From a virus, in the IMG/VR virus record IMGVR_UViG_3300044957_000168, positions 27,600 through 91,599 of that record: a DNA stretch of 64,000 nt, one strand, 5' to 3'. This document shows positions 26,505 to 36,400 of this stretch, in pieces (within the stretch, counting starts at the first letter, position 1; every line of letters starts with the position of its first letter). Both the position numbers and the translations under genes were made by a program. The notes under the pieces were generated by a model. The model did not search any database and was not told the origin of the DNA. It was given only the letters and a program-made list of their open reading frames with translations.

Positions 26505-29500
26505 TGTATAATAAAAAAATTCTTATTGATGCGCTAAAGAAGTTAGGAAGTGCCAAAGCTCCAGCTCAAAAAAAAGACATAGTAGTAGGTTCAAATAATC
26601 CTACTGAAATGTTTGCTATGCAAAAAGGTTTTTCACCATATGACAAAAAGTTAAATGTAAAAAAATCTAACATACATGGTAAAGGTTTATTTACTGAACA
26701 ACCACTTAAAAAAGGAGAACTAATTGGTTTAGCACATGTTAATAATCAACCTACACCTATTGTTGGTAATTTTCATAATCATTCTGAAAATAATGCAACA
26801 GCATTAAGTATACGTAGGGGTAATCAAAGATATTTAGTTGCTGCAAAAGATTTAGAACCCGGTACAGAAATTACAACTAATTATAGATTGCAACCTGAAT
26901 TAGGTCAACCAGAAGATTTTTTACATTCAATAAATGAAACTCCTACTGCTAGACGTGGTGGTTCAGCTCCAAAACTTCCAAATAAAAAAAACTCAAGAGC
27001 CTACTCAAGAAGTCTTGATGCTACTAATAGACTATTTGCAGAACATCCTTGGTTTAAAAAATCTAAATCTAGAAAGAATAAGATTTATGATCCTAATGCT
27101 AAATACTATCAGGATGGTGGAGAACAAGGATGTCCAGAAGGTTATACATACAATCCAGAAACAAAAAGATGTACAAGAAAAAACACAAATTGTCCTGAAG
27201 GTTATTTCTTTGATGCACAAGAAGGAAGATGTAAATCTAAAGCTTATAGAGAAAAATTTGAATTATATAATAAAGGCACTAAAATTACACCAACTGAAGA
27301 AGAAGAATCTTATTCTTATTGGCCAGATGATCTTACTTTAAAATATCTAGATAAAGATATAATGAATAATCCAGAAGGTTCTGAAGTTAATAGACCATTT
27401 TTAATAAACCCTATTAAAACAATTGGTATTTATAATCCTGAAAGAGAATATGAAGAAGATATTGATGACAGATATCTAGCTGATACATACGTTAATGTAT
27501 ATCCAGATTTAAATTACCAAGTAGTTGTAGATCCTAGTAAGCCAAAAGGATATAATGCAGACAAATCTATATACTATGTTCCTGATGAGAATAATTTTGA
27601 ATTTGAAAAATTTAAACAATATAAAAAACTAAAAGAAATTGAAAAAGAAAACTTATCAAATCTTGCAAAATATCCAAATTTAATAACAAAAGAATGGCAA
27701 GAAGATTATAAGTATCGTCCACAGGATGATCCTAAACTATTTTTAGATGCTGAATATTATGGTCAAGGTCTTCCGGGTTATTATACAAACCTAACAAACA
27801 TGCCTTTTGATAAATATAAAAATTCAATAAAAAGAGAATTTAATACGGGTTGTAAAGATTGTAAATATCATTATGGTATAAGTCATGAATATAATGATGA
27901 TTATAATATCAACTTAATTAATCTTGGACATGTAAAAAAAGGTCTTAAAAGCAATGACCCTTCTTATGACATAAGAAATATAAAAGAATATGATTATGTA
28001 GATCTTCCAGATGAATCTATAATACCAAGATTTGACTTAGAATCTGCTGATACAGAACCACCTATTTATAGAGAAGGTGATCCAAGTATGCTAGTACCTC
28101 ATATGAGATTAGAACCTGGCAAAAAAAAATCTAAAAAACATAGAGGACGTTTAATGTATGGTAAAGGTCAAAAATATAAATGGACTACTTATAGACAAAC
28201 TAAAGATTTAGAGTTTGGTACACATAAAACTAATAGACCTATACCAGCTTTAGTTCAAAAATTTACAGGTTATGATCCTAAATATTATCAAGGTTATGAT
28301 AAAGAAGTAGGTGATGAAACTGAATTTGTTCCTGGAGAAATTGAAAGAGCAGAGCAAGAAGGAAGAAAAGTTAACTTTAAAGGTGCGGCTACACTTAGAG
28401 ATTTAAAAAAACAAAAGGAGTATGAAAGACAATGGTTAGAATATCAAAAACAAAAAGATGAAGTAAGACAAAGAAATGAGGATTACTTAAAACAATATAA
28501 TATTACCCCTGAAGAATATGAACAATACTATGGTCCTTTTAGAAGAGGAGGACAATTACCTAAAGCTCAATATGGAATACCACAAGAGTTTTATCAAAAC
28601 TGGTATCAAAATAGGGTAATGCCTACTCCAGAAGGACAAAAACTTTTAGATAAAATACGTCCTGAAGCTTTAGAAAGATCAAGACAAATGATACCTTATA
28701 TTTATTCTGATAAACTAAAACTAGATGATGCAGGATATTATGATACAAAAACTCAAGAAATAATTTTAAATAAGTTTTTACCAGAAGCACAAATAGAAGC
28801 TACAAAACAACACGAGTTTGGACATCATATACAAGCAGGAAATAAATTTTATAATGTTTTAGATAAACCACATCAATTTCTTGTTGAACAAAATATTGTA
28901 GAGCCTGAAAAAATAAGTACAGGAAATTCAGAATGGGATGAAAAATTAAAAGAAAACTATGATTATGTAACTCAACCAGACGAAATGCATGCAAGAGTAA
29001 TGACTCTTAGAAGATTAGCTGGATTTCAACCTAATCAAGTTATTACTGAAAAAGATCTTAAAGATTATTTTAATAGAGTAAAGGAAGCTGGGGAAGCATT
29101 AGACCCAGATATAGAAGATCTAAGAGGAGTTACTAAAGGAAATCAATCTATAGTAAATCTATTAAATGATATGGTCTCTGTTCCTAGTAATAGAGAAGAT
29201 TTACAAGTTGCTAAGTATGGTGTTGAATTAGATCTTACAGAAGATGAAATTAAAAAATATGTGGATAGAGGTTATGTGGTAGAAGACATTTCTATACCTT
29301 CATTAACAAAGATGAAAAAAGGTGGTTTACCTTGTCCACCTTTTTGTTCACCATTAATTGAACTTTCAAAAGGCTTGTCATCTATTGCACAAAATATTCC
29401 AAAAACAAATTTTTTAGGAAGGGGAATAGCAAATACTGCAACAATTTTAGATGAAGGTTTGGGACAAGCTTTTTTAGCTAAGTCTAACGCAGATGCAATA

Positions 29501-30505
29501 TCTGCAGGTAATAAATGGTTACATAATTGGATACAACATCCTACAACACAAATGAAAATTCAAGCTGATATGTTGGATGTAATAAACAATAAAAATTTAA
29601 ATCCTTACAGGATTAAATATGAAACACCAAGATATGGAGATATTGTTCTCAATCCAGAAGAACAATATACAGAAGCATTAAAGATTGCTCAAAATTATAT
29701 GCCTGATGCTAAACCATATTCTTTTGAAAATTTCTTTTCTAATTTAAAAGAGGATAAATTAAATCCAATGTTTGATGTTATGGGTATAACATACAAACAT
29801 CAGTCAGATCCTATTATGCGTAGTTTATATAGTCATGCATTTTTTAAACCAAACAGTACTCAAATTGATACTGACTATAAACCTTTTAAACATTATGGGA
29901 CATTTATTAGAAGAAGTCCATCATTTAGTCCTTATCAAAAAGAATTAGTAACAATACATGAAGGTACACATGAGTGGATAACAGATAAATTGTTAAAAGA
30001 AACTGGTCAAAAAGATTTAATCTTAAGCAGTATTGATCCAGAAATTAAAAAACTTTTTGATAAATGGTCAGTAGATCGTGAAACAAAAGATTTAACTGAG
30101 GATGAAAAAAAGCTTGCTTATCTATCAAATCCAACAGAAGTGCATGCAAGAATAATGGAATTAAGAAGACATAATAATTTAACTCCTTCTGATTATGTTG
30201 ATGAAAATATGGCAAAAAAATTTCTTGAACAAATTAAAAATAAAGAAATATCTGGCGGCAAAGAATTTGCAACAGTTTTAAAAAATGATCCTAAAACATT
30301 ATCTAAATTAATGAATGATTTATATAATATTTCAATTCCTTTGGGTGTTGGTATTGGAGGAGCATCTTTATTAAAAAATCCATACAAAGAAGAATCACCA
30401 ATTGGTGGATATAAAATGGGTGGAGAGTTTGAATTAGGTGATGAAGTAGATGAAGTTACTATGAAAGAATTAAAAAAATTAGGTTTTACATTTGAAAAAA
30501 TATAA
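26504..30505 (+). CDS. Giant multidomain virion protein: SET domain plus two zinc-metallopeptidase domains
   Basis: A 1333-residue mosaic. Residues 51-128 look like a SET methyltransferase domain: SNIHGKGLFT, GELIG, NFHNHSENNA (compare NHSCxPNA) and EPGTEITTNY. Residues 210-243 hold two C-x12-C knots (CPEGYTYNPETKRC, CPEGYFFDAQEGRC). LPKAQYG occurs at 685. Two related zincin domains follow: H770-E-F-G-H774 with E827 in DEMHARVM, and H1152-E-G-T-H1156 with E1212 in TEVHARIM, separated by an LTEDEIKKYVDRGYVVED element and a KKGG linker. The C-terminus repeats a GG..tail element. Such domains are known in polyvalent proteins of phages and plasmids that are delivered with DNA. Its place after the tail genes suggests capsid cargo. 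Substrates are unknown. Confidence 0.7.
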   Translation: MYNKKILIDALKKLGSAKAPAQKKDIVVGSNNPTEMFAMQKGFSPYDKKLNVKKSNIHGKGLFTEQPLKKGELIGLAHVNNQPTPIVGNFHNHSENNATALSIRRGNQRYLVAAKDLEPGTEITTNYRLQPELGQPEDFLHSINETPTARRGGSAPKLPNKKNSRAYSRSLDATNRLFAEHPWFKKSKSRKNKIYDPNAKYYQDGGEQGCPEGYTYNPETKRCTRKNTNCPEGYFFDAQEGRCKSKAYREKFELYNKGTKITPTEEEESYSYWPDDLTLKYLDKDIMNNPEGSEVNRPFLINPIKTIGIYNPEREYEEDIDDRYLADTYVNVYPDLNYQVVVDPSKPKGYNADKSIYYVPDENNFEFEKFKQYKKLKEIEKENLSNLAKYPNLITKEWQEDYKYRPQDDPKLFLDAEYYGQGLPGYYTNLTNMPFDKYKNSIKREFNTGCKDCKYHYGISHEYNDDYNINLINLGHVKKGLKSNDPSYDIRNIKEYDYVDLPDESIIPRFDLESADTEPPIYREGDPSMLVPHMRLEPGKKKSKKHRGRLMYGKGQKYKWTTYRQTKDLEFGTHKTNRPIPALVQKFTGYDPKYYQGYDKEVGDETEFVPGEIERAEQEGRKVNFKGAATLRDLKKQKEYERQWLEYQKQKDEVRQRNEDYLKQYNITPEEYEQYYGPFRRGGQLPKAQYGIPQEFYQNWYQNRVMPTPEGQKLLDKIRPEALERSRQMIPYIYSDKLKLDDAGYYDTKTQEIILNKFLPEAQIEATKQHEFGHHIQAGNKFYNVLDKPHQFLVEQNIVEPEKISTGNSEWDEKLKENYDYVTQPDEMHARVMTLRRLAGFQPNQVITEKDLKDYFNRVKEAGEALDPDIEDLRGVTKGNQSIVNLLNDMVSVPSNREDLQVAKYGVELDLTEDEIKKYVDRGYVVEDISIPSLTKMKKGGLPCPPFCSPLIELSKGLSSIAQNIPKTNFLGRGIANTATILDEGLGQAFLAKSNADAISAGNKWLHNWIQHPTTQMKIQADMLDVINNKNLNPYRIKYETPRYGDIVLNPEEQYTEALKIAQNYMPDAKPYSFENFFSNLKEDKLNPMFDVMGITYKHQSDPIMRSLYSHAFFKPNSTQIDTDYKPFKHYGTFIRRSPSFSPYQKELVTIHEGTHEWITDKLLKETGQKDLILSSIDPEIKKLFDKWSVDRETKDLTEDEKKLAYLSNPTEVHARIMELRRHNNLTPSDYVDENMAKKFLEQIKNKEISGGKEFATVLKNDPKTLSKLMNDLYNISIPLGVGIGGASLLKNPYKEESPIGGYKMGGEFELGDEVDEVTMKELKKLGFTFEKI
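28811..28984 (+). other. Zincin active site 1 (HEFGH ... E)
   Basis: H770, E771 and H774 lie in a helix; the putative third zinc ligand E827 lies 53 residues later in DEMHARVMTLRR. Spacing and motif suit a gluzincin-type metallopeptidase. Confidence 0.65.
29957..30139 (+). other. Zincin active site 2 (HEGTH ... E)
   Basis: H1152, E1153 and H1156, with E1212 56 residues later in TEVHARIMELRR. The unit parallels site 1, so the two arose by duplication or paired acquisition. Confidence 0.65.
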
Positions 30506-30507
30506 TC

Positions 30508-33099
30508 ATGGCTAAGTATAGAATTACCAGTATACCACAGTCTTTACCAAAAGCGCAATTAGGTTTATTTAAAAATAAAAATACATCTCCATTATGGGAA
30601 GCTCAATCTGTTCCAGTTTTTCCAGATCAAGAATCTTCTATTGAAGATGTTATGCCTAGAAGAACTGCTGAAGAACAAGCTAATATTTTTCCTATTATAA
30701 ATCCAGATTTGTCAGGTTCTGCTGAATATGATTTTTCAAAAAGTTGTCCAAATCGTCAAATTTTTTATAGAGGTCAATGTGTTAGTGAAGATGTATTAAA
30801 TGTAATTCTTCAAAGAGAACAAGAAACTGAAAAATTTCAAGCTAAAGAAAGTTTTAGAAATCAACAAATTGCACATAATAAAATGCTTGATGATTTGTAT
30901 ATAAAAAATATGCAAATAGCTCAAGAAGAAAAAAATCTTGCTCAAAAAATTAAACATGAAGATTATGTAAAAGATTTTAAAAAATCAAAAAAATCTACAC
31001 AAATAAAACCATTAGACGTATTTGATACAAATACATTAAGTGAAATGGTTCCAGTTATTGGGGATGATGGAAAAGTAGTAATGGATGAAGAGACTGGTAA
31101 ACCAAAAATGCAAACAAGAAGAGAAGCACTTAGTTCACAATATCTTTTAATTGATAATGATGAAAATAGTAACATTGGTTCAACTGGAACTACTTCTGCT
31201 TGGCCATTAGCAGTTGTTGCAGATAGAATTTACAATAGTGGATTTCAACCAACACAGTTTAAAACAATATGGAAATTTAATGATGACCAAGTAAGACAAG
31301 TAAAAGAACAAACTGGTTCATTAATGGAAAATGCAAAAAATGCATATGATAATGAAGCATATAATAGAATTTTAAAAAAAGCACTTGAGCTCAACATTAC
31401 ACCAGAAGAAGCTGCAAAAATTGTTGCTGGAAAAAATTCTAGTTTTGGATATGCAGAAAGTCTAACAAAAGAATATGCTCCCAATGTTCAGAAAATTATA
31501 AATACAGCATTTGAAGATCTTATGAAAAAAACAGGATCAAGTGCTGATGCAGAAAAACTTAGTCCTACTCAAAAAGAATTATTGCTTAATTTAGAAGAAA
31601 CAAAGGATCAACAATTCTTAAATATAAATGGTGGTCATTATGTAACAGATAAAGATGGTTATAAAATATGGGTTCCTCCCGGAGTAGGAGCAAATATAAT
31701 GCCACTACCTGCTGAAAGTACTGCAGTAAGAAATAAGATAGGTGCATGGACTACAGATCCTGCAACAGGTAAAAAACAGTGGGTTGCACCTAATAATAAT
31801 ACAGCTTATGAAAATGCTCAAGCTGAAAAACTAATTAAAGAGCAAGAAAATATGGTTGCTCAAATACAATATGCTGCTTTAAGAAGATTAATTGAATCTC
31901 CAGATGTTACTGATGCAGAAAGATTAAAAATAGCTAACGATCCAAAAAAACTTGAAAAACTAATAAGTGAATATGTAAATTGGTCTTATTCACCTGAAGG
32001 AGAATTTGATCCACGTAGAGAACAAACTCAAGGTGAATATAGATATACTCCTGGACATTTAAAATCAGATTTTAAAATAACTCCTGAAGGTGCACAATGG
32101 TCTCCTGGTCGCTATGGTCAGGGAAGATATATTGATGGTCCTGTAAATATGGTTTATCCTGAGAAATATGTTATGGGACCTGGTGCAGGAGTTCTTGGTG
32201 GAGGTCTTAGATTACTTAATAAACCACTTGCTAGTTTTATTGGAAGTAGTGCTGCACCTTGGTTAACTGCTGGTAATTTATTTGGTGCTTATACTATATA
32301 TAATGCAGTTAGACCAGAAGGAACTATTTCAAGTGCATATGATAAATTTTCAGAGGGTGATTATAAAGGTGGTGCTTTAAAAAGTCTTGAAGCAGCATTG
32401 GAGTTGTTTCCCACTGTAGGTATTATTTCAAAAGGTGCTAAATTATTAAAGTCAACACCAAGATTTTTTGAATATACTGCTCCTTCAGGTAGAACTTTTG
32501 GTCTTGGAAATGCAAACTTACCAAATATAACAACTGCAGAAAAACCTGAGCAATTTCTTAGTTTAATGACAGGTAGTAATGCTTCTCAGTTAAAAAATTT
32601 ATATTCAACAGAAGCTGATATTATAAATGCAGAAAAAGCACTTGCTAGTGGTCAAGCATTTCCAAGATATACATTTACTCATCCTGCAAAAACACAATTA
32701 CAACTTGAACAAGCATATCAGAATTTAGATCCTAAAGAATTTATGCTTAAGAATTTAGGATTTAGATTAGGAGAAAGTTCACCTATTGAATTTGGAACTT
32801 TTAGTCAACCTACAAAATATTCAACAAAATTTGGAGAATTTACTTTTGGCCCTAAAAGATTTTATCCTGCTAAACTTGAGAGTATAGATTTTAAATCACC
32901 CACGGTCTATGATGAAGGTTCTGTAAATATGTTAGGTCTTAAAGAAGGAGGTTATCTACCACAAGCTCAAGGAGGGTTAATTGCATTAGCTAAAAATTTA
33001 TCTAAAGGTTTAGCAATTCCAGTTTCATCTACAGTGTCTGCATTAAGAAAAATACCAGCAACATATACTGCAATTGCTGAAGGTGGTAATTTATTTTAA
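30508..33099 (+). CDS. Giant virion protein, cargo type; reading frame continues after a +1 shift
   Basis: An 863-residue frame that starts with the leader MAKYRITSIP..LPKAQLG shared with its neighbours. It holds one knot (CPNRQIFYRGQC, near 80), a charged helical region (100-330), a repeat-like segment with KDGYKIWVPPGVGAN and TDPATGKKQWVAP (about 380-430), hydrophobic Gly/Ala-rich helices (555-605 and 610-650), and LPQAQGG at 817 followed by an amphipathic GLIALAKNLSKGLA. The frame ends abruptly at EGGNLF-stop, while the +1 frame continues with the natural-looking NIGSAKGVPGRA and a conserved tail. The complete protein would be about 970 residues. No enzyme domain recognised. Probably packed in the virion. 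Confidence 0.65.
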   Translation: MAKYRITSIPQSLPKAQLGLFKNKNTSPLWEAQSVPVFPDQESSIEDVMPRRTAEEQANIFPIINPDLSGSAEYDFSKSCPNRQIFYRGQCVSEDVLNVILQREQETEKFQAKESFRNQQIAHNKMLDDLYIKNMQIAQEEKNLAQKIKHEDYVKDFKKSKKSTQIKPLDVFDTNTLSEMVPVIGDDGKVVMDEETGKPKMQTRREALSSQYLLIDNDENSNIGSTGTTSAWPLAVVADRIYNSGFQPTQFKTIWKFNDDQVRQVKEQTGSLMENAKNAYDNEAYNRILKKALELNITPEEAAKIVAGKNSSFGYAESLTKEYAPNVQKIINTAFEDLMKKTGSSADAEKLSPTQKELLLNLEETKDQQFLNINGGHYVTDKDGYKIWVPPGVGANIMPLPAESTAVRNKIGAWTTDPATGKKQWVAPNNNTAYENAQAEKLIKEQENMVAQIQYAALRRLIESPDVTDAERLKIANDPKKLEKLISEYVNWSYSPEGEFDPRREQTQGEYRYTPGHLKSDFKITPEGAQWSPGRYGQGRYIDGPVNMVYPEKYVMGPGAGVLGGGLRLLNKPLASFIGSSAAPWLTAGNLFGAYTIYNAVRPEGTISSAYDKFSEGDYKGGALKSLEAALELFPTVGIISKGAKLLKSTPRFFEYTAPSGRTFGLGNANLPNITTAEKPEQFLSLMTGSNASQLKNLYSTEADIINAEKALASGQAFPRYTFTHPAKTQLQLEQAYQNLDPKEFMLKNLGFRLGESSPIEFGTFSQPTKYSTKFGEFTFGPKRFYPAKLESIDFKSPTVYDEGSVNMLGLKEGGYLPQAQGGLIALAKNLSKGLAIPVSSTVSALRKIPATYTAIAEGGNLF

Positions 33100-33100
33100 T
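33091..33100 (+). other. Frame disruption, candidate +1 ribosomal frameshift site
   Basis: The reading is AAT-TTA-TTT-TAA. Slipping one base forward keeps Phe on TTT and bypasses the stop, as in prfB (CTT-TGA). A one-base homopolymer error in TTTT would give the same picture. Confidence 0.55.
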
Positions 33101-33421
33101 ATAGGTTCAGCAAAAGGTGTTCCTGGTCGTGCTACAGATCCATTAACTAATACCGCAAGAGGAACTGGTTTACATACAAGACAATGGATAAGTGGTAAGG
33201 GAAATCAAATAGGCACTATTGATCCTACTTTTAGATTTACGGATATGAACAAAATGAGTGCTAAAGATTATTTAGAAATGGAAAGAGAAAAAGAAGACTT
33301 AATAAAGCTTTTTAATACTGGTTGGAGAGGTCATTATAAAAAAGGTGGTGTTTCAATGAAACTTTCTAAAAAAGAAATTGATCAATATATCAAAGATGGA
33401 TATATAGTTGAGGATGAATAA
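33098..33421 (+). CDS. Continuation of the preceding gene in the +1 frame (C-terminal tag region)
   Basis: This frame gives NIGSAKGVPGRATDPLTNTA, then a charged helix, YKKGGVSMKLSKKEIDQYI and the end KDGYIVEDE. No ATG stands at its beginning. The only start-like codon upstream is a TTG inside the preceding gene, and the first ATG (MNKMSAKDY) would cut off half the segment. The end is one of four copies in this region of the GG..L(S/T)xxExxxYxxxGYxVE tail, so it is under selection and probably belongs to the upstream protein. Alternatives are a real split gene or a sequencing error. Confidence 0.6.
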   Translation, partial: NIGSAKGVPGRATDPLTNTARGTGLHTRQWISGKGNQIGTIDPTFRFTDMNKMSAKDYLEMEREKEDLIKLFNTGWRGHYKKGGVSMKLSKKEIDQYIKDGYIVEDE

Positions 33422-33438
33422 ACTTTATAAGTTTATTG
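33418..33438 (+). terminator. Hairpin after the cargo gene (weak terminator candidate)
   Basis: AATAAACTT-TAT-AAGTTTATT, a nine-base perfect stem that includes the stop codon. No clean T-run follows. A related but weaker hairpin (TAAACTTTATAGGTTTA) follows the stop at 41731. Confidence 0.4.
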
Positions 33439-33450
33439 ATTAAATTAAAA

Positions 33451-33469
33451 TTTAGTATATTTAATATAT
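33451..33469 (+). promoter_or_regulatory. Candidate promoter, TTTAGTATATTTAATATAT
   Basis: It shares TTTAGTATATT with the site at 18748 and stands 11-29 bases before the next start codon. Confidence 0.4.
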
Positions 33470-33479
33470 AATATATCTT

Positions 33480-36400
33480 ATGAAAAAATCTGTAAGAATA
33501 AGAAAAGCACTTCCAGGAGAAAAACCAGGGTATTATAATAAGACAGCCAAGTTTTTGAAAAAGGCTCAAATGGGCATGGAAGTAAATTCACCAAGTAATG
33601 ATCCTCAAAGATTAAATGCAATATATACTAATGTATATGCTTCTTTAATGTCTGACATTACTCCAGATGTAATTTATAGTTCATTAATTGGTGAGTATGC
33701 TTTAGATGAGAATACTGCTCTTATGATATTAAGATCTGCATTAGGAAAACTTGCAGAAGAAGGTAAAATTGATCCAGAGTCTTTAGAGGGTGGTAATTCA
33801 CAACAAAATCAAAAACAAGAAGAACAACCTAGTGAAACACAAGACAGAGAAAGTCAAGAAGAATATGATCAACGCATGTCTGAAGATGCTGAACAAGATG
33901 AGTTGGCAATGTCAGATGAAGGTTATTATGATGAAGAAGAAGCAGCAAATAATGATAATTCTCATTTAGATACCGAACAAGAACAACAACAACAGGCTTT
34001 TGCATTTGGTGGTTACTATGATACGGGTGGTGAGTCAGATGAAGATTATTCAGATTACTATGATGATTCAAATCAAAGTTCTTCTCCAGAAAATGCTGTT
34101 ATAAATCAATATAATAATCCTGGTCAAAATAAAATGAAGAAACCTTTTTCTATGGAAGATCTAATAAATATGACACCAGGTATTCAAGGTACTCAATCTG
34201 TACCAGGTATAGAAGATTATTTAGGAGATTATAGACCTATATCAGAATCATATGGGTCAATGGATTACTTACCACAAGCACAATGGGGAGGATTAAGTTT
34301 ACTACCTGGTTTAACAAGACAAGTTGAAAAAGGCATAGAAGCTTTTAATAAAGGCTATAGTGCAATTAGGGGTTTAAGTCCAATGACTAATGTATCAGGT
34401 ATAAGAAAAGCACTTCCACTTGCTACATTAACAGGAGAAGCTTTAACTAAATTACCATATATTGGAAAAAAATTAGCTCCACAATTAAAAACCACATTTA
34501 CACAAAACAGAAATCATTTATGGAAGGTTTTAAATGGTGCTGGTCCAAATCAAGAAATTTTTGGAAATGTTGGAACTCGTGCTAATCCTGATGGTAGTTT
34601 ACAAGTAAATAGATTATTACTATATCAAGATGATGTAGCAAAAATAGTTAGTCAAATTGAAGACTCTGGAAGTCCTGCTGCAGTTATAGAACCAGATGGT
34701 TCAATGAGTTGGGATTATAGCAAAACACTTCCTGAAAGAAAAGTATTTGAGCTTGGTGAAGTACAACCAATGGCTGCAGCAGATGGTTTAGTAAGTGGTG
34801 TATATCCCATGAATTCTAAAGTAACTGGTGGAGTGGATGATAAAGGAAATAAATTTTTTGAGATTTCACATAAATTTGGCCCTAATCAAACATTACCTTT
34901 TGGATCAACATCAAGTAAAGCAAAAGAATTAACATTTAAAAATAGATTTTATTATAAAACTGTAGTTGATCCTGCTACTAATCAAACATCTATTAAAGTG
35001 TTTGGACCATTGGGAGAAGAATTAACACCTGGCACTCAAACTAAATTTAAAATACAAAGACCTTTTATACCATCTGTATTAAGAACTGTAGCAGAAAAAT
35101 TTTTGCAAGATCCTAATACACCTTTTCCAAATTTTCAAGTAGATTTTGGAAGAAATCCAAACGGTCCTTTTACAAGTAGGGTTGGTCGCGTAGATATTAC
35201 TTCTACTCCACCATCTACAGTAGATAGGTTAAGTACTAGGGGTAAAATTGGTAGAGGTTTAGAAAATTTTGCTTTAAGTACTTATATACCACAAATATTT
35301 GGATTAGGTAATCCATTAAGAACATCTCCAAAAAATGTAACTCCATTAAAACTTCCAGTTCTTGGATATACAAGTTCTGCATTAGGTCCTAATGTTGTTA
35401 ATCCAGCACTTGAAACTGGTGTTGCTAGTGACATTGCAAATGCAATGAACTATAAATATAGAATAGGACGTAATGCATTAATAGGAGCAGGAGGATTAGG
35501 TTACTTAGGGTATAAGACTTGGGATGCTTTTTATAATCAGTGTCAATGTGATAATCCAACAGGTAGAAATTATATGCCTAAAGATGAGTATGGTAATTGT
35601 CCTTGTGGAGGAGATGTTGATGATAAAAGAATACTAGATCCTACAGAACAGCCGACTGTTCAAGATATTATGAAGTTTTTGGATGAGCAGGGTCTTTATC
35701 CTACTGAAAAAGATTACTATAGACTTAAAGGAAAAAATAAAAGAAGTAAAGCTGTTGATTATAAAACTGGAGGTATAACAGAAAAACAATTTGTAAAAGC
35801 ATTCTCTTCTAAATTCCAAGATGGTGGACCTCAAGATCAATCATTGGGTAAAGGTAAAAGAATGGATACCCTTACTAATGATGTAGAAGCTAGAAAAGAT
35901 ATCTTTAAAAGTAAACTTAAAGATAATTCTAATGTAGCTCTTACAAAAGAAATTTATAAAAATGCACAAAGTAATCCTCAGATCTTAAACATGTTAATGC
36001 AAGATGGTCCTAAAGAAAATCTTGCTGAAGATACAGGAATGCAAACAGCACAATTTGGAGGAGTTCCTAATTGGTATACTGGATATAACACAGCTTTATC
36101 ACCAAAAGAGTATAGAAAGTTATATAGACAAATGAAAAGAATGATACCAAGAGGTCTAGATATATCTAGAGCTAACATGGCATCAAACTTTTATGACAAT
36201 AGATTTATGCAGCCAGGTTACGGTACAGTAGTTACTACACCTGAGTATATGAATATGCTTGCTATGTCTTCATTACCATTGTACAAAAGTGCAGCCAATG
36301 TTTATGGAGGTGGTAGAAAACCTTCTGAATTACAAGCATATGAAGCTACAGCAATCAATAATGAAAAAGGAATACCATTACTTCCTGAAATGACTCCAGA

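Noticed and set aside
33074-33421. Independent gene starting at TTG 33074
   Set aside because: The first eight codons are simply the shifted reading of the upstream gene, no start signal is present, and the sequence joins naturally to the upstream protein after a +1 shift.
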